Of a DNA stretch of 64,000 nt, positions 27,438 to 37,367 are shown piece by piece (position 1 is the first letter of the stretch; the number at the start of each line of letters is the position of its first letter). A program made the translations under genes and the position numbers. The notes beneath the pieces were generated by a model. It did not search any database. It saw nothing but the letters and a program-made list of their open reading frames with translations, and was not told the origin of the DNA. Source of the DNA: Silicimonas sp. (GTDB taxonomy: Bacteria; Pseudomonadota; Alphaproteobacteria; Rhodobacterales; Rhodobacteraceae); contig JAJDUZ010000022.1 in assembly GCA_022826385.1 (NCBI GenBank), positions 1-64,000 of the forward strand, written 5' to 3'.

Positions 27438-28214
27438 ATGGATTACCAGACACTGAGGATTACCCGCCAGGACGGTTATGCCGTTATCACGTTGAACCGG
27501 CCCGATGTGAAAAATGCGTTGAACACGCAGATGCGCGCCGAATTGAACCATGCGTTTAAGACCGAAGCGAAGACGGCGCGCGCGATTGTCTATACCGGAG
27601 CGGGGGATGCGTTTTGCTCAGGCCAAGACCTGTCGGACGCCAAGTCGATTGCCAGTGTGAACCTCGAGCGGACCTTGCGCGACGAATACGTGCCGCTCTT
27701 GCGCGCGATCTTCGACTGCCCGGTGCCAACGATTGCCGCCGTAAACGGGGCCGCTGCTGGCGCCGGAGCTAACTTGGCTCTGGCCGCAGATGTGGTCATC
27801 GCGTCGGAAAAGGCTGTGTTTTTGCAAGCCTTTGCGCGGATCGGGCTTATTCCAGATGCCGGTGGAACCTATTGGTTGCCGCGGCAAGTGGGGTTTGCCC
27901 GCGCGATGGGCGCTGCACTTTTTGCTGAACCGGTTTCCGCCAAGCAGGCCGCGGATTGGGGAATGATCTGGGAGGCCGTCGCCGATGACGGGTTCGAGGC
28001 CCATTGGCGGTCCCGCGCGGCGAAGCTGGCCGCCGGACCTACGGCGACCTATGGCTATGCCAAACAGGCGATCCGTGGCTCGTATGCTAATACGCTGGAA
28101 GAGCAGTTGCTGGTCGAGGCCAAGCTGCAAGGCAAATGCGGCAAGACACGGGATTTCCGCGAAGGCGTGATGGCTTTTCTTGAAAAGCGCCCGGCCGAGT
28201 ATGAAGGCCGCTGA
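27438..28214 (+). CDS. Enoyl-CoA hydratase/isomerase family protein, PaaG-like
   Basis: The 258-residue crotonase-fold protein has the oxyanion-hole segments ACSGQDL-like FCSGQDLSDA (about 54-63) and AAVNGAAAGAGANLALAADV (about 97-116). At the second catalytic position it has Asp in IGLIPDAGGTYWLPR (about 136-150) instead of hydratase Glu. That pattern is typical of PaaG, the ring-opening isomerase of phenylacetate catabolism, but no other paa genes are nearby. GAGAGGACCCC precedes the ATG. The role is therefore a tentative isomerase, possibly of ring or unsaturated acyl-CoAs. Confidence 0.82.
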   Translation: MDYQTLRITRQDGYAVITLNRPDVKNALNTQMRAELNHAFKTEAKTARAIVYTGAGDAFCSGQDLSDAKSIASVNLERTLRDEYVPLLRAIFDCPVPTIAAVNGAAAGAGANLALAADVVIASEKAVFLQAFARIGLIPDAGGTYWLPRQVGFARAMGAALFAEPVSAKQAADWGMIWEAVADDGFEAHWRSRAAKLAAGPTATYGYAKQAIRGSYANTLEEQLLVEAKLQGKCGKTRDFREGVMAFLEKRPAEYEGR

Positions 28215-28220
28215 CCCCAC

Positions 28221-28235
28221 TTAACCCTTCGTTAA
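28221..28235. promoter_or_regulatory. Full CtrA-like site between convergent genes
   Basis: TTAA-CCCTTCG-TTAA, followed by CC, is a perfect TTAA-N7-TTAA. It lies seven bases after the enoyl-CoA hydratase stop, where no downstream start is obvious. It may be a chance match or may drive an unannotated transcript. Confidence 0.4.
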
Positions 28236-28256
28236 CCTTCGACAAAGATGCCACCG

Positions 28257-28283
28257 CCACCCACCCGAATTATAGGTGGGTGG
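28257..28283. terminator. Bidirectional hairpin between convergent genes
   Basis: CCACCCACC and GGTGGGTGG form a perfect nine-base stem with a nine-base loop. It sits between the stops of the enoyl-CoA hydratase (plus) and the DUF2087 gene (minus), as a shared terminator would. There is no T run, so termination efficiency is uncertain. Confidence 0.5.
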
Positions 28284-28312
28284 GGTGTTAAGATGTCGTG
28301 AAGGCCAGACGG

Positions 28313-28861
28313 TCAGGTCGCGTTTGTCGCAGGCCGGGTTTCCAACGCGGCCCATCTTTCGGACAGGCTGCGGATCATGACGCGCTCGGCGGGTGTCGGG
28401 CTGCGTTCGATCCGCCGATAGATCGATCCGTCGGTGGTGCGTTTCATGAACCTGTGATCGATCAGCGACCGGCGCAGCAACACGTGATCTCCGAACGTCT
28501 CGCAGGATTTGAGCTGCGCGTTGATCTCGCGCTCGGTCAGGTCGCGGTTGGACGGCACACGCGACCAGATGGCGGCGATGCAAAGCCGTTGGATCAGATA
28601 TCCTTTGGGCCAGCGGATGATCAGTCCGGCGCTGTCGAACACGCGAAGTGCCAGTTGCACCCGGCGCAAATCGTCGTCGCTGGCATCCATGGGGGCAGGG
28701 GTGGTTGCTTTCAGAACCTGCCATGAACGATACCCGGCCGCGCGCGCGACAACGTTCATGGCTTGCAGATGACCGGGGGATGTTTCTGGCCAGTTTTGGC
28801 GCAGGGCATCGGCAAACCGGGAGGCATCCTCGATGACGAGGGGAAGGGGCGTACGGGGCAT
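28313..28861 (-). CDS. DUF2087 domain protein
   Basis: The 182-residue soluble protein has two parts. The C-terminal half contains the DUF2087 pattern: NAQLKSCETFGDHVLLRRSLIDHRF followed by MKRTTDGSIYRRI. The N-terminal part (LRQNWPETSPGHLQAMNVVARAAGYRSWQVLKA, about 18-50) looks like a short helical motif often seen in toxin or regulator families; I do not recognise it securely. DUF2087 is associated with transcription regulators, so a nucleic-acid-binding role is possible. The gene stands alone. Confidence 0.7.
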   Translation of the reverse strand: MPRTPLPLVIEDASRFADALRQNWPETSPGHLQAMNVVARAAGYRSWQVLKATTPAPMDASDDDLRRVQLALRVFDSAGLIIRWPKGYLIQRLCIAAIWSRVPSNRDLTEREINAQLKSCETFGDHVLLRRSLIDHRFMKRTTDGSIYRRIERSPTPAERVMIRSLSERWAALETRPATNAT

Positions 28862-29000
28862 AATCAGCCGTCCTTTCGGATCAGACGCAAAACGTGCCGA
28901 GAGCCGCCCTTGTCGACTGCGCCTTGTTGGAAAGGAGGGCGCGGTGAAAAGCAGGTTTAGCGTGGTCGTTTGACCGGCGGCGACTGGGTGAACTGCGGAC

Positions 29001-29028
29001 CCTCATGCACCGGTTACGGCGCATGAGG
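29001..29028 (-). terminator. Hairpin downstream of gltA
   Basis: CCTCATGC and GCATGAGG are a perfect eight-base inverted repeat with a 12-base loop, 50 bases after the gltA stop. No T run follows, so it is a probable but not certain terminator. The remaining 28862-29077 region shows no gene that I can support. Confidence 0.45.
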
Positions 29029-29077
29029 GGGCGTTTCAAGTCATTTCGCGGGTCATACGTGCCGAAAGGCGCCCGGT

Positions 29078-30373
29078 TTACCGGTTCTCGACATCCACGT
29101 AATCGCGCATCGGGGCACCGGTATAGAGCTGACGCGGGCGTCCGATTTTCATCGCCGGATCCTCGATCATTTCCTTCCACTGGCTGATCCAGCCAACGGT
29201 ACGGGCCAGCGCGAAGATTGGCGTGAACATCGAGGTCGGGAAGCCCATCGCGTCAAGGATGATGCCCGAGTAGAAGTCGACATTCGGATAAAGCTTGCGC
29301 TCGGCGAAATACGGATCGTCGATCGCGGCTTGCTCCAGCACCTTCGCGACCTGCAGGGTCGGGTTGTTTTCGACACCCAAGAGGTCCAGCACCTCGTCCG
29401 CCGATTGCTTCATCACGCGGGCGCGCGGGTCGAAGTTTTTGTAGACGCGGTGACCGAAGCCCATCAGGCGGAACGGATCGTCCTTGTCCTTGGCGCGGGC
29501 GATAAATTCGGGGATGCGGTCGGGCGTGCCGATCTCGCGCAGCATTTCGAGACACGCCTGGTTGGCGCCACCATGGGCCGGGCCCCAGAGGCAGGCGATG
29601 CCGGCGGCGATACAGGCAAACGGGTTGGCGCCGGACGACGACGCGAGACGCACGGTGGAAGTCGAGGCGTTCTGTTCGTGGTCGGCATGCAGTGTAAAGA
29701 TACGGTCCATCGCGCGGCTGAGGATTGGGTTGACCTCGTAATCCTCGGCGGGGACGGCAAAGCACATGCGCAGGAAGTTAGATGCATAGTCCAGATCGTT
29801 CCGCGGATAGATGAACGGCTGGCCGATCGAGAACTTATAGGCCCATGCGGCGATCGTCGGCATTTTCGCGATCAGGCGGATCGAGGCAACCTCGCGCTGC
29901 CATGGGTCGTTGATGTCGGTCGAGTCATGGTAAAAGGCCGACATGGCCCCGACGACACCGGTCATGATCGCCATCGGGTGCGCGTCGCGACGGAAGCCCC
30001 GATAGAAATAGACCATTTGCTCGTGCAGCATTGTGTGGTTGGTCACGCGGCTTTCGAAGTCTTCCAACTCGGTCGCAGACGGCAACTCGCCATAGAGCAG
30101 CAGATAGCAAACCTCGAGGAAATGCGACTTCTCGGCCAGCTGATCGATCGGGTAACCGCGGTGCAGAAGCTCGCCCTTGTCGCCATCGATAAAGGTGATG
30201 GAACTGTCCGTGGCTGCCGTCGAAGTGAAGCCCGGATCATAGGTGAAGACGTCGCCCTGGGCGTAAAGCTTGCGGATATCGATCACGTCCGGGCCGGCCG
30301 TGGGCGACATCATTGGAAGCTCCAACTCCTTGTCACCAAAGGAGAGTTTCGCTGTTTTCTTGTCGTCGGCCAT
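29078..30373 (-). CDS. gltA: Citrate synthase
   Basis: GltA condenses acetyl-CoA and oxaloacetate in the TCA cycle. I chose the ATG at 30373 ([12 protein letters not shown]), 431 residues, with AGAGGA upstream; a GTG at 30382 would leave the site too close. The hexameric Gram-negative type is shown by the length and by [41 protein letters not shown] split over motifs [17 protein letters not shown] and [13 protein letters not shown], which hold catalytic His and Arg, and [10 protein letters not shown] with the active Asp. It lies 52 bases downstream of gltX on the same strand. Confidence 0.96.
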   Translation of the reverse strand: MADDKKTAKLSFGDKELELPMMSPTAGPDVIDIRKLYAQGDVFTYDPGFTSTAATDSSITFIDGDKGELLHRGYPIDQLAEKSHFLEVCYLLLYGELPSATELEDFESRVTNHTMLHEQMVYFYRGFRRDAHPMAIMTGVVGAMSAFYHDSTDINDPWQREVASIRLIAKMPTIAAWAYKFSIGQPFIYPRNDLDYASNFLRMCFAVPAEDYEVNPILSRAMDRIFTLHADHEQNASTSTVRLASSSGANPFACIAAGIACLWGPAHGGANQACLEMLREIGTPDRIPEFIARAKDKDDPFRLMGFGHRVYKNFDPRARVMKQSADEVLDLLGVENNPTLQVAKVLEQAAIDDPYFAERKLYPNVDFYSGIILDAMGFPTSMFTPIFALARTVGWISQWKEMIEDPAMKIGRPRQLYTGAPMRDYVDVENR

Positions 30374-30425
30374 GTCTTTCACGATCCTCTTCCTTTTCTG
30401 TCGGACGGGCGATGCGGGCGATCGC

Positions 30426-31829
30426 CTAGGCAGTTGCCTCGGACAGCCGCAGAACCGTTTCTTCGCGCCCCAGCACCAGCATCATATCAAAGACACTGGG
30501 TGAAACAGCGCGTCCGGCCAAGGCAGCGCGCAACGACGCCGCAAGCTTTCCGAGCTTGGTGTTATGGTCTTCCGCCAGGGACCCGACCAGATCCTCAAGC
30601 GTTTCGCGGTCCCAGCTAGCATTTTGCAGCTGCGGCGTCAATTCTTCCAGTATACCAATGTGTACTGAATCCAGCGCTTTTGCGGATTTGTCATCGCGCG
30701 TGATCGGACGCGACGTCAGCACGAAATGTGCCTTTTCAAGCAGTTCCGGATAGGTCTTCGCGCGATCTTTCAAACAATACATGGCCGAGGTCAGTGCGGC
30801 TTCCTGAGAATCTGTCAGGCGGTTCTCACCCGAAAGTGTCAAGTAATCCTGATTCCCGGCCACCAATGCCGCATCTTCGGTCTGCGCAATATGCTGTCCG
30901 CTCAAGTTGGCGAGTTTCTTGGTATCGAACCGGGCCGGCGATTTCCGAATGCCGTCCAGATCGAACCACTCTTTCGCTTGCGCATCGGTGAAGAACTCTT
31001 CGTCCCCATGGCTCCAGCCAAGGCGGGCCAGATAATTGCGCATGGCCGAGGCCGGATAGCCCTCGGCGGCCCATTCCTCGACCCCGAGCGCCCCGTGCCG
31101 TTTCGAGAGCTTTTTTCCATCTTCCCCGTGGATCAACGGGATATGGGCCCAGACCGGGACATCCCAGCCCATGGCATGATAGACCAGCATCTGCCGCGCC
31201 GCATTGTTCAGGTGGTCGTCCCCCCGGATGACATGGGTCACGCCCATGTCGTGGTCATCTACCACAACGGCCAGCATATAAACCGGCGTCCCGTCCGAGC
31301 GGAGCACGATCATATCGTCCAACTGGTCGTTCCGGATCGTCACGTCGCCCTGCACGCGGTCCCGGATGACGGTTTCGCCGTCTCGCGGCGCCTTCACCCG
31401 CACCACGAAGGGCGTATCCGGGTGATCGCTCTCTGGCACATCCCGCCAGGGCGAGCGGAACAGCGTGCTTTCCCCCTTGGCCCGCGCCGCTTCGCGGAAC
31501 GCTTCGATCTCGTCCTGTGTCGAGAAACACTTGTAAGCCGCGCCCGAGGCCAGCATCGCCTGCGCCACTTCGGCATGACGGTCCCGGCGCTCGAACTGGC
31601 TCAGCGGGTCGCCGTCCCAATCAAGACCAAGCCATTCCAGCCCTTTGAAGATCGCCGCTGTGGCTTCAGGCGTCGAGCGCGCCCGGTCCGTATCCTCGAT
31701 CCGCAGCAGGAACTTGCCGCCCTTGCCGCGGGCATAGAGCCAGTTGAACAGCGCAGTGCGCGCGCCGCCGATATGAAGATAGCCAGTGGGCGATGGCGCG
31801 AAACGGGTGACGACAGGGCGGTCGGACAT
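30426..31829 (-). CDS. gltX: Glutamyl-tRNA synthetase
   Basis: GltX charges tRNA-Glu (and possibly tRNA-Gln, to be converted by GatCAB). I chose the ATG at 31829 ([16 protein letters not shown]), giving 467 residues; the longer upstream frame would add an unsupported 25 residues. Class I signatures are present: HIGH-type [17 protein letters not shown] near residue 16 and KKLSKRHGA near 240. It is followed by gltA. Its start lies 68 bases from the divergent comEC gene. Confidence 0.96.
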   Translation of the reverse strand: MSDRPVVTRFAPSPTGYLHIGGARTALFNWLYARGKGGKFLLRIEDTDRARSTPEATAAIFKGLEWLGLDWDGDPLSQFERRDRHAEVAQAMLASGAAYKCFSTQDEIEAFREAARAKGESTLFRSPWRDVPESDHPDTPFVVRVKAPRDGETVIRDRVQGDVTIRNDQLDDMIVLRSDGTPVYMLAVVVDDHDMGVTHVIRGDDHLNNAARQMLVYHAMGWDVPVWAHIPLIHGEDGKKLSKRHGALGVEEWAAEGYPASAMRNYLARLGWSHGDEEFFTDAQAKEWFDLDGIRKSPARFDTKKLANLSGQHIAQTEDAALVAGNQDYLTLSGENRLTDSQEAALTSAMYCLKDRAKTYPELLEKAHFVLTSRPITRDDKSAKALDSVHIGILEELTPQLQNASWDRETLEDLVGSLAEDHNTKLGKLAASLRAALAGRAVSPSVFDMMLVLGREETVLRLSEATA

Positions 31830-31897
31830 GGGGTCAGTTAACCTCTCGGAAACCATGTGTGGGATAGTCGCGTGCGGTGTAGTCAACGGGCCGCGAG

Positions 31898-33964
31898 GTG
31901 ACAAGGGTGCGCCCTTCCGAAGCTTTGACGGGCGGTTGGGCCCGGCAGGAGGGGCATCTCTTCCCCTGGGCGCCGGTTCTCTATGGAAGTGGCATCGGGC
32001 TTTACTTCGCGCTGCGCTTCGCGCTGCGCTTCGAGCCGTCTGCGACGCTCTGGGCCTGCGTCGGCCTTGCGTTGGTCGTGGCCCTGATCGCGGCCCTCAA
32101 GGCGCCCCATCACGTCCGCCCGCTGTGCTTCGGGGTGGCCCTTGCCCTCGCAGGCTTTGCCGTCGCTGGGGCCAAGGCGCATCGTGTCGCCGCCGAGACC
32201 CTGTCGTTCCGCTATTACGGCGCGATCGAGGGGCGGATCGTCAAGATCGACCGATCTGCCTCGGACGCCGTGCGCCTGACATTGGACCATGTGCGGCTTG
32301 AAGGGATGGACCCGTCCCGCACGCCGGACCGTGTGCGGGTGGCGCTGCATGGCGCGCAGGGCTTCATCGACCCCGAACCGGGCCTGACCGTCATCCTGAC
32401 CGGGCACCTGTCACCGCCCGGCGGCGCGGTCGAGCCGGGCGGATACGACTTCCGCCGCCACGCGTGGTTTCAGCGTCTGGGCGCCGTCGGCTATACACGG
32501 ACGCCGGTTCTGGCGCTGCGTGCGCCGGATGCGGGTGCCGCTGAACTCTGGGTCTACCGGTTGCGCATGAAACTCTCGACGGCCGTGCAAGAGGCCCTGC
32601 CGGGGCCGGTCGGCGGGTTCGCTTCGGCCATCACGACCGGAGATCGCTCGGGCATCTCCGAAGAGAGCTATGACGCGCTGCGCGCCTCGAACCTTGCGCA
32701 CCTGCTGGCCATCTCGGGGCTGCATATGGGACTTTTGACCGGGTTCGTCTTCGCGGCGGTCCGGGTCGGTTTTGCCCTCCGACCGCGCGTGGCGCTGAGA
32801 TGGCCTGCAAAGAAGATTGCGGCCGTCGTCGCGCTGGTCGCCGGTGCCGCCTACCTGATGCTGTCGGGCGGCAATGTGGCGACGGAACGCGCCTTTATCA
32901 TGGTCAGCGTCCTTTTCGGGGCCGTGCTGGTGGACCGGCGCGCGGTGACGTTGCGGGCCGTGGCCGTCGCAGCCCTGATCGTGCTGACGCTGAAGCCGGA
33001 CGCGCTTTACGGTCCCGGTTTCCAGATGTCATTCGCGGCAACAACGGCACTTGTGGCGGTCTATGGCGCGTTCCGCACGCATGGGCTCTCTCCGGCGCGC
33101 TGGCCACGCTGGATGCGGATGGTCGGCGGCGTGGCGACCTCGTCTCTGATCGCGGGGCTGGCGACCGCGCCGATCGCGGCGGCCCATTTCAACCAGGTGC
33201 CGCATTGCGGCGTGATCGCGAATGTCCTCTCGGTTCCGCTGATGGGGCTGGTCATCATCCCCGGCGCAGTACTGGCCGCCCTTCTGGCGCCGTTTGGCCT
33301 CGGCTGGCTTGGGCTTTGGATCATGGCCCCGGCGATCCGGTGGATCCTCGCGGTGGCCGAGACCGTCTCGAGTTGGAGCGGCGCCCTCAGCCATGTCGTG
33401 GCGCCTGAACCCTTTGTCCTGCCGCTTCTCGCCGTGGCGTTGCTCTGGCTGGCGCTGTGGCAGGGGGCGGGGCGCCTTTTGGGCGCTCCCTTGGTTGCTC
33501 TGGCCTTCGTGCAATGGAGCATTACCGAACGGCCGGACCTTCTCGTCTCGCAAACAGGCGGCTTGGTCGGTGTCCTGACGGACGCAGGTCGGGCCCTGTC
33601 GAAACCCAAGGGAGACGGGTTTGCCGCCGCAAGCTGGCTCGAAAACGATGGCGACCCGAGCGATCAGGCCCAGGCGCATCAGCGCTCGGCCTTTGCCGAG
33701 AAAGAGAGGCAGCGGGACATCACGCTTGGGCGCTGGACGGTGCGCCACGCGACCGGCAAGACGGCAGCACGCGCGGCCCTGAGCGACTGCGACAAGGTCG
33801 CGCTTCTGATCGTCAACGTTCCCCTGACGGCTGAAGAAGGCTGCAGGCTTTATGATATCAGACGCTTACGCGAGACCGGCGCTTTGGCGATCAACGCAAC
33901 GGGCGAGGGCCTCGACATCACGACCGCCAAGGACAAAACAGGGCGCCGCCTATGGACGCCCTGA
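31898..33964 (+). CDS. comEC: ComEC/Rec2 family DNA-uptake channel protein
   Basis: The 688-residue polytopic protein has the ComEC layout: N-terminal membrane segments, an OB-like domain ([14 protein letters not shown] ... VILTGHL), and the Competence domain with many membrane helices. The family motifs [19 protein letters not shown] (about 262-280) and [14 protein letters not shown] are clear. The C-terminal beta-lactamase-like domain is short and lacks zinc motifs. The GTG start at 31898 is weakly supported; a GTG at 31907 is possible. A short tandem duplication encodes [10 protein letters not shown] at about 38-47. Natural transformation is possible, not shown. Confidence 0.9.
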   Translation: MTRVRPSEALTGGWARQEGHLFPWAPVLYGSGIGLYFALRFALRFEPSATLWACVGLALVVALIAALKAPHHVRPLCFGVALALAGFAVAGAKAHRVAAETLSFRYYGAIEGRIVKIDRSASDAVRLTLDHVRLEGMDPSRTPDRVRVALHGAQGFIDPEPGLTVILTGHLSPPGGAVEPGGYDFRRHAWFQRLGAVGYTRTPVLALRAPDAGAAELWVYRLRMKLSTAVQEALPGPVGGFASAITTGDRSGISEESYDALRASNLAHLLAISGLHMGLLTGFVFAAVRVGFALRPRVALRWPAKKIAAVVALVAGAAYLMLSGGNVATERAFIMVSVLFGAVLVDRRAVTLRAVAVAALIVLTLKPDALYGPGFQMSFAATTALVAVYGAFRTHGLSPARWPRWMRMVGGVATSSLIAGLATAPIAAAHFNQVPHCGVIANVLSVPLMGLVIIPGAVLAALLAPFGLGWLGLWIMAPAIRWILAVAETVSSWSGALSHVVAPEPFVLPLLAVALLWLALWQGAGRLLGAPLVALAFVQWSITERPDLLVSQTGGLVGVLTDAGRALSKPKGDGFAAASWLENDGDPSDQAQAHQRSAFAEKERQRDITLGRWTVRHATGKTAARAALSDCDKVALLIVNVPLTAEEGCRLYDIRRLRETGALAINATGEGLDITTAKDKTGRRLWTP

Positions 33965-33965
33965 T

Positions 33966-33990
33966 CTTCATCTCTTTCAAAATACGCAAA
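33966..33990 (-). repeat. 26-base dispersed motif, copy 3
   Basis: On the minus strand it reads TTTGCGTATTTTGAAAGAG followed by ATGAAG. It lies 29 bases past the lexA stop and starts two bases after the comEC stop. Its orientation matches the lexA transcript. Confidence 0.7.
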
Positions 33991-34019
33991 TGGCCGAGCG
34001 GCCCCGCCAGCGCAGCGGC

Positions 34020-34706
34020 TCAATAGCTGCGGATCAGCCCCACAAGGCGCCCTTGCACCTTGACCTGGTCGTCGCGGAAAAGCCGGGTCTCATAGGCCGG
34101 GTTCGCGGCTTCAAGTGCGATCGTGTTGCCTTGCTGGCGGAACCGTTTAAGCGTCGCTTCCTGATCCTCGACCAGTGCCACCACGATGTCGCCATTGTCG
34201 GCGGTCGTCGTCTCGCGGATCACCACGATGTCGCCGTCGTTGATACCGGCGTCTATCATGGAATCGCCTTTCACCTCGAGCGCGTAATGGTGGCCCTTGC
34301 CGACCATCTGGCCCGGTACGGCCACGCGGGTGTGCTCGTGGCTGATCGCCTCGATCGGGACACCGGCGGCGATCTTGCCCATGACGGGAAGTTCCAGCGC
34401 GTTTGCCTCGACCGGCATCGCGCCTTTGGGGTCGGGCAGGCCGGACTTGTCGCCTTCGATGACGCGCGGTTTGAAACCGCCCTTGTCCAACGCCTCGGGC
34501 AGTTTGACGATCTCGATCGCGCGGGCGCGGTGCGCCAGCCGTCGGATGAAACCGCGCTCTTCCAAGGCGGTGATCAGGCGGTGAATGCCGGACTTAGACC
34601 GCAGGTCCAGCGCTTCTTTCATTTCGTCGAACGATGGGGGAACACCGTCACGCTGCAGGCGCTTGTTGATGAAATCAAGCAAATCCAGTTGTTTACGGGT
34701 CAGCAT
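34020..34706 (-). CDS. lexA: SOS repressor LexA
   Basis: LexA represses DNA damage genes and is inactivated by RecA-stimulated self-cleavage. The 228-residue protein has an N-terminal winged helix (1-70, [16 protein letters not shown] ... [20 protein letters not shown]). The C-terminal S24-type domain has the Ala114-Gly115 cleavage site, Ser149 in KGDSMIDAG, and Lys187 in ATLKRF. AGGAGG stands nine bases before the ATG. The promoter carries tandem SOS boxes, so it is autoregulated, and a CtrA site upstream. Confidence 0.97.
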   Translation of the reverse strand: MLTRKQLDLLDFINKRLQRDGVPPSFDEMKEALDLRSKSGIHRLITALEERGFIRRLAHRARAIEIVKLPEALDKGGFKPRVIEGDKSGLPDPKGAMPVEANALELPVMGKIAAGVPIEAISHEHTRVAVPGQMVGKGHHYALEVKGDSMIDAGINDGDIVVIRETTTADNGDIVVALVEDQEATLKRFRQQGNTIALEAANPAYETRLFRDDQVKVQGRLVGLIRSY

Positions 34707-34748
34707 TTGCGCAAACCTCCTCTGCTCACGATGCGCGGGTTCGCCCGC

Positions 34749-34774
34749 GTTCGATCAATGTTCTATAAGCGTTC
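34749..34774. promoter_or_regulatory. Tandem SOS boxes in the lexA promoter
   Basis: Three GTTC blocks at 34749, 34760 and 34771 are each separated by seven bases. This gives two overlapping GTTC-N7-GTTC sites, the alphaproteobacterial LexA operator. The right box overlaps the -10 element of the lexA promoter. Confidence 0.88.
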
Positions 34775-34788
34775 CTGTTTTGTGTCAA
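34762..34788 (-). promoter_or_regulatory. lexA promoter
   Basis: On the minus strand TTGACA (34788-34783) and TATAGA (34767-34762) are separated by 15 bases, a slightly short housekeeping sigma promoter. It directs transcription into lexA, with a leader of about 50 bases, and is overlapped by the LexA operator. Confidence 0.7.
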
Positions 34789-34792
34789 CGCA

Positions 34793-34807
34793 TTAAGACG
34801 GCGTTAA
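34793..34807. promoter_or_regulatory. CtrA-like site upstream of the lexA promoter
   Basis: TTAA-GACGGCG-TTAA, followed by CC, is a perfect TTAA-N7-TTAA. It lies just upstream of the -35 box, where an activator would sit. CtrA links to SOS genes have been reported in Rhodobacterales; binding here is inferred. Confidence 0.55.
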
Positions 34808-34853
34808 CCAGCGAGGACCACAGCACGTTCCGGGTAAACTTGGAAAATCGTCG

Positions 34854-36014
34854 TTAAAATTCCATGAACGTGACAGGGGCCCCGGCATCGCGCGGCCCGT
34901 CATGGGGCGGACGGATGACCAACGCGTTGGCACCGGCCAGCACGGTCAGAAGCGAGCTATCCTGATGGGGGGCAACGGTCAGTTTGTCCCCTTCCAGCCG
35001 CGCCCGCATATAGTGTTCGCGCGGCCCGTTTTTGCCCACCGGTTCGGCCAGCACGCCTTCCCGTGTGGGCATCGCGACCCGAGGCAATCCTTGCATGGCG
35101 CGCAGAAGTGGGCGCAGGAAGATATGCCCGCAAACAATTGATGAGACGGGATTTCCCGGCAGACCAATCATTGGAGTTCCGTTCAGCCGACCGGCCATCA
35201 AGGGTTTTCCGGGACGCATCCGGATCTTGTAGAACGTCTGTTCCAGCCCCAGCGTTCCTGCCACCTCGGCCACAAGGTCATAATCCCCGACTGACGCCCC
35301 GCCAATGGTCACGATCAGGTCGCATCCGTCCGTCAGCGCAAACGCGGCTTCAAGGCTTTCGGCCGTGTCGCGGGCAATCGGTAAAAGCCGGGCTTCGGCG
35401 CCTTCAGCCTCGGCCATTGCGGCCAGGGCGTACCCGTTCGAGGCGATGATCTGCGCAGGGGACGGTGTTTCGCCCGGCATCACCAACTCGTCACCGGTCG
35501 CGATGATCGCGACCTTGGGGCGACGCGCAACGGTCAGGTCCGGCACATTCATGGCGGCGGCAAGGGCAACCAGTGCCGGGGTCAGGCGGGTAGGGGCGTC
35601 AACCCGGTGGCCCGTTTTGAAGTCACGGCCGATTTCTCGAATGTAATCAGATGTATCCGCGTTGGCATTCAGGTTGATTCTGTCGCCGCTTCGCGTGACA
35701 TCTTCCTGGATGATGACCCGCGTCGCGCCTTCGGGAACCGGCGCACCGGTGAAAATGCGCACAGCCTCGGCCGCGTTCAGCGGCGCCGCTTCTGCGCCCC
35801 CGGCTGGTGTTTCCCCAACGACCGTATAGCTCTCATGCGCGCCCGCCACGGCATAACCGTCCATGATCGATGCCCGGAACGGAGGTTGGTTGCGCCTTGC
35901 TTCGATTGGCTTTGCCAGCACCCGACCGACAGCATGTCGCAACGGCACCGTTTCAGGGGGCATCTGGTCGGCCAGAGCAAAGACGTGGCCCAATGCCTCG
36001 TCGACCGAGATCAC
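34854..36014 (-). CDS. moeA: Molybdopterin molybdenumtransferase MoeA
   Basis: MoeA inserts molybdate into adenylylated molybdopterin in the last step of molybdenum cofactor synthesis. At 386 residues it is near the family's usual size. [15 protein letters not shown] (about 92-106), the MPT-binding segment with TGDEL ([10 protein letters not shown], about 171-180) and GGASVGDYD (about 237-245) are typical, and GLPGNPVSS (about 290-298) is the conserved C-terminal motif. It overlaps moaC by ATGA. The CoxL-like protein elsewhere in the window needs this cofactor. Confidence 0.95.
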   Translation of the reverse strand: MISVDEALGHVFALADQMPPETVPLRHAVGRVLAKPIEARRNQPPFRASIMDGYAVAGAHESYTVVGETPAGGAEAAPLNAAEAVRIFTGAPVPEGATRVIIQEDVTRSGDRINLNANADTSDYIREIGRDFKTGHRVDAPTRLTPALVALAAAMNVPDLTVARRPKVAIIATGDELVMPGETPSPAQIIASNGYALAAMAEAEGAEARLLPIARDTAESLEAAFALTDGCDLIVTIGGASVGDYDLVAEVAGTLGLEQTFYKIRMRPGKPLMAGRLNGTPMIGLPGNPVSSIVCGHIFLRPLLRAMQGLPRVAMPTREGVLAEPVGKNGPREHYMRARLEGDKLTVAPHQDSSLLTVLAGANALVIRPPHDGPRDAGAPVTFMEF

Positions 36015-36484
36015 GCCTCGTACCGTCCCGATTTGCCGCCGTCTTTCAGGACAAGGCGGATGTCTTCGATCACCATCGATTTCTCGACGGCTTTCACCAT
36101 GTCATAGACGGTGAGGCAGGCGGTCGTGACGGCGGTCAGTGCTTCCATCTCGACCCCGGTCTGACCGGTCGTCTTGACGGTGGCTTCGACGCGAATGCCG
36201 GGCCGCTCGGGCGCGGCGGTCAGCTGCAAGGCAACCTTGGTGATCGGCAGGGGATGGCAAAGCGGGATAAGGTCGGCGGTCTTCTTCGCCCCCATGATCC
36301 CGGCGAGTTGCGCGACCGACAGGACATCGCCCTTCTTGGCGCGTCCTTCGGTAATGATTTCAAGCGTTTCCGGCAGCATTTTGACGTAGCCTTCGGCCAC
36401 GGCCAGTCGGTCCGTGATGGCCTTGTCCGAGACGTCGACCATATGCGCCTGACCGTCCTTGTCGAAATGGGTCAGACCGCTCAT
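36011..36484 (-). CDS. moaC: Cyclic pyranopterin monophosphate synthase MoaC
   Basis: MoaC acts after MoaA in the first stage of molybdenum cofactor synthesis. The 157-residue sequence has [18 protein letters not shown] at the N-terminus, the conserved [10 protein letters not shown] with the catalytic histidine (about 73-82), and [20 protein letters not shown]. It starts within the trpC stop and ends within the moeA start, each by four bases, so all three genes form one operon. Confidence 0.97.
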   Translation of the reverse strand: MSGLTHFDKDGQAHMVDVSDKAITDRLAVAEGYVKMLPETLEIITEGRAKKGDVLSVAQLAGIMGAKKTADLIPLCHPLPITKVALQLTAAPERPGIRVEATVKTTGQTGVEMEALTAVTTACLTVYDMVKAVEKSMVIEDIRLVLKDGGKSGRYEA

Positions 36485-37281
36485 GCGGGCACCGGATCGG
36501 CCAGGAGTGTCCGGGTGGCTGTGGCGACGTCGTCTTGCCGCATCAGGCTTTCCCCGATCAGGAAGGTGCGGGCACCGACCTTGGCGAGGCGGGCGAGATC
36601 TGTTGGCGCGAAGAGCCCGCTTTCCGCGACCAGCAGGCGATCCGCCGGAACATTGGGTGCGAGACGCTCGGTCGTGGCCAGATCGGTTTCGAAGGTCTTG
36701 AGGTTCCGGTTGTTGACGCCCACCAGCGGCGATTTCAACTGAAGGGCGCGGTCGAGTTCTTCGGCGTCATGCACTTCGATCAGCGCGTCCATGCCCCAGT
36801 CGAAGGCGGCAGCTTCCAGCTCGGCGGCCTGCATGTCGGACACGCTGGCCATGATGATCAGGATACAATCCGCGCCCCAGGCCCGGGCTTCGGCCACCTG
36901 ATAGGTGTCATACATGAAGTCCTTGCGGAGGCAGGGCAGCGACGTGGCGGCGCGCGCCTGCTTCAGGAACTCGGGCGCGCCTTGGAAAGACGGCGTGTCA
37001 GTCAGAACCGAGAGGCAAGTGGCGCCCCCGGCCTCATAAGCTTGGGCCAGCTTGGGCGGGTCGAAATCGGCGCGGATCAATCCCTTGGAGGGGCTGGCCT
37101 TCTTGATCTCGGCGATCAGGCCATAGCCTGTGTCCTGCGCCCGGGTCAGGGCGGCGGCGAAGCCGCGCGGCGGGTCGGCAGCCTTGGCGTCGGCCTCTAC
37201 TTCGGCAAGGGGGCGCGCGGCCTTGGCGGCGGCGATCTCTTCAAGCTTGTAGGCCTTGATGCGGTCGAGCACGTTTGTCAT
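36481..37281 (-). CDS. trpC: Indole-3-glycerol phosphate synthase TrpC
   Basis: TrpC closes the indole ring in tryptophan synthesis. The 266-residue single-domain enzyme has the family motifs [16 protein letters not shown] (about 56-71), [31 protein letters not shown], and [14 protein letters not shown], then VAESGLF. The gene is monofunctional, unlike the TrpC-TrpF fusion of enterobacteria. It is separated from ung by a two-hairpin element at 37317-37367 and is coupled to moaC by overlap. Confidence 0.97.
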   Translation of the reverse strand: MTNVLDRIKAYKLEEIAAAKAARPLAEVEADAKAADPPRGFAAALTRAQDTGYGLIAEIKKASPSKGLIRADFDPPKLAQAYEAGGATCLSVLTDTPSFQGAPEFLKQARAATSLPCLRKDFMYDTYQVAEARAWGADCILIIMASVSDMQAAELEAAAFDWGMDALIEVHDAEELDRALQLKSPLVGVNNRNLKTFETDLATTERLAPNVPADRLLVAESGLFAPTDLARLAKVGARTFLIGESLMRQDDVATATRTLLADPVPA

Positions 37282-37316
37282 GTGCCCCTGTTAGCGCGAC
37301 TTGACCGGGGAGGAAA

Positions 37317-37367
37317 CGATTTCTGATCAGAAATCGGTCCGGAAAATTTGAATTTTCCGGCGCCCGC
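37317..37367. repeat. Two-hairpin element, copy B (between ung and trpC)
   Basis: In plus orientation it is CGATTTCTGATCAGAAATCG (37317-37336), a perfect palindrome, then CCGGAAAATT-TG-AATTTTCCGG (37339-37360), then the GC-rich tail CGCCCGC joined directly to the ung stop codon. Bases 37340-37368 are identical to 57791-57819 in copy E. It lies inside the trp-moa operon. Confidence 0.8.

Noticed and set aside
28944-28973. Ten-codon frame after a perfect AAAGGAGG
   Set aside because: The frame is only nine residues with no downstream gene on that strand; it may be chance or a leader, but nothing supports a product.
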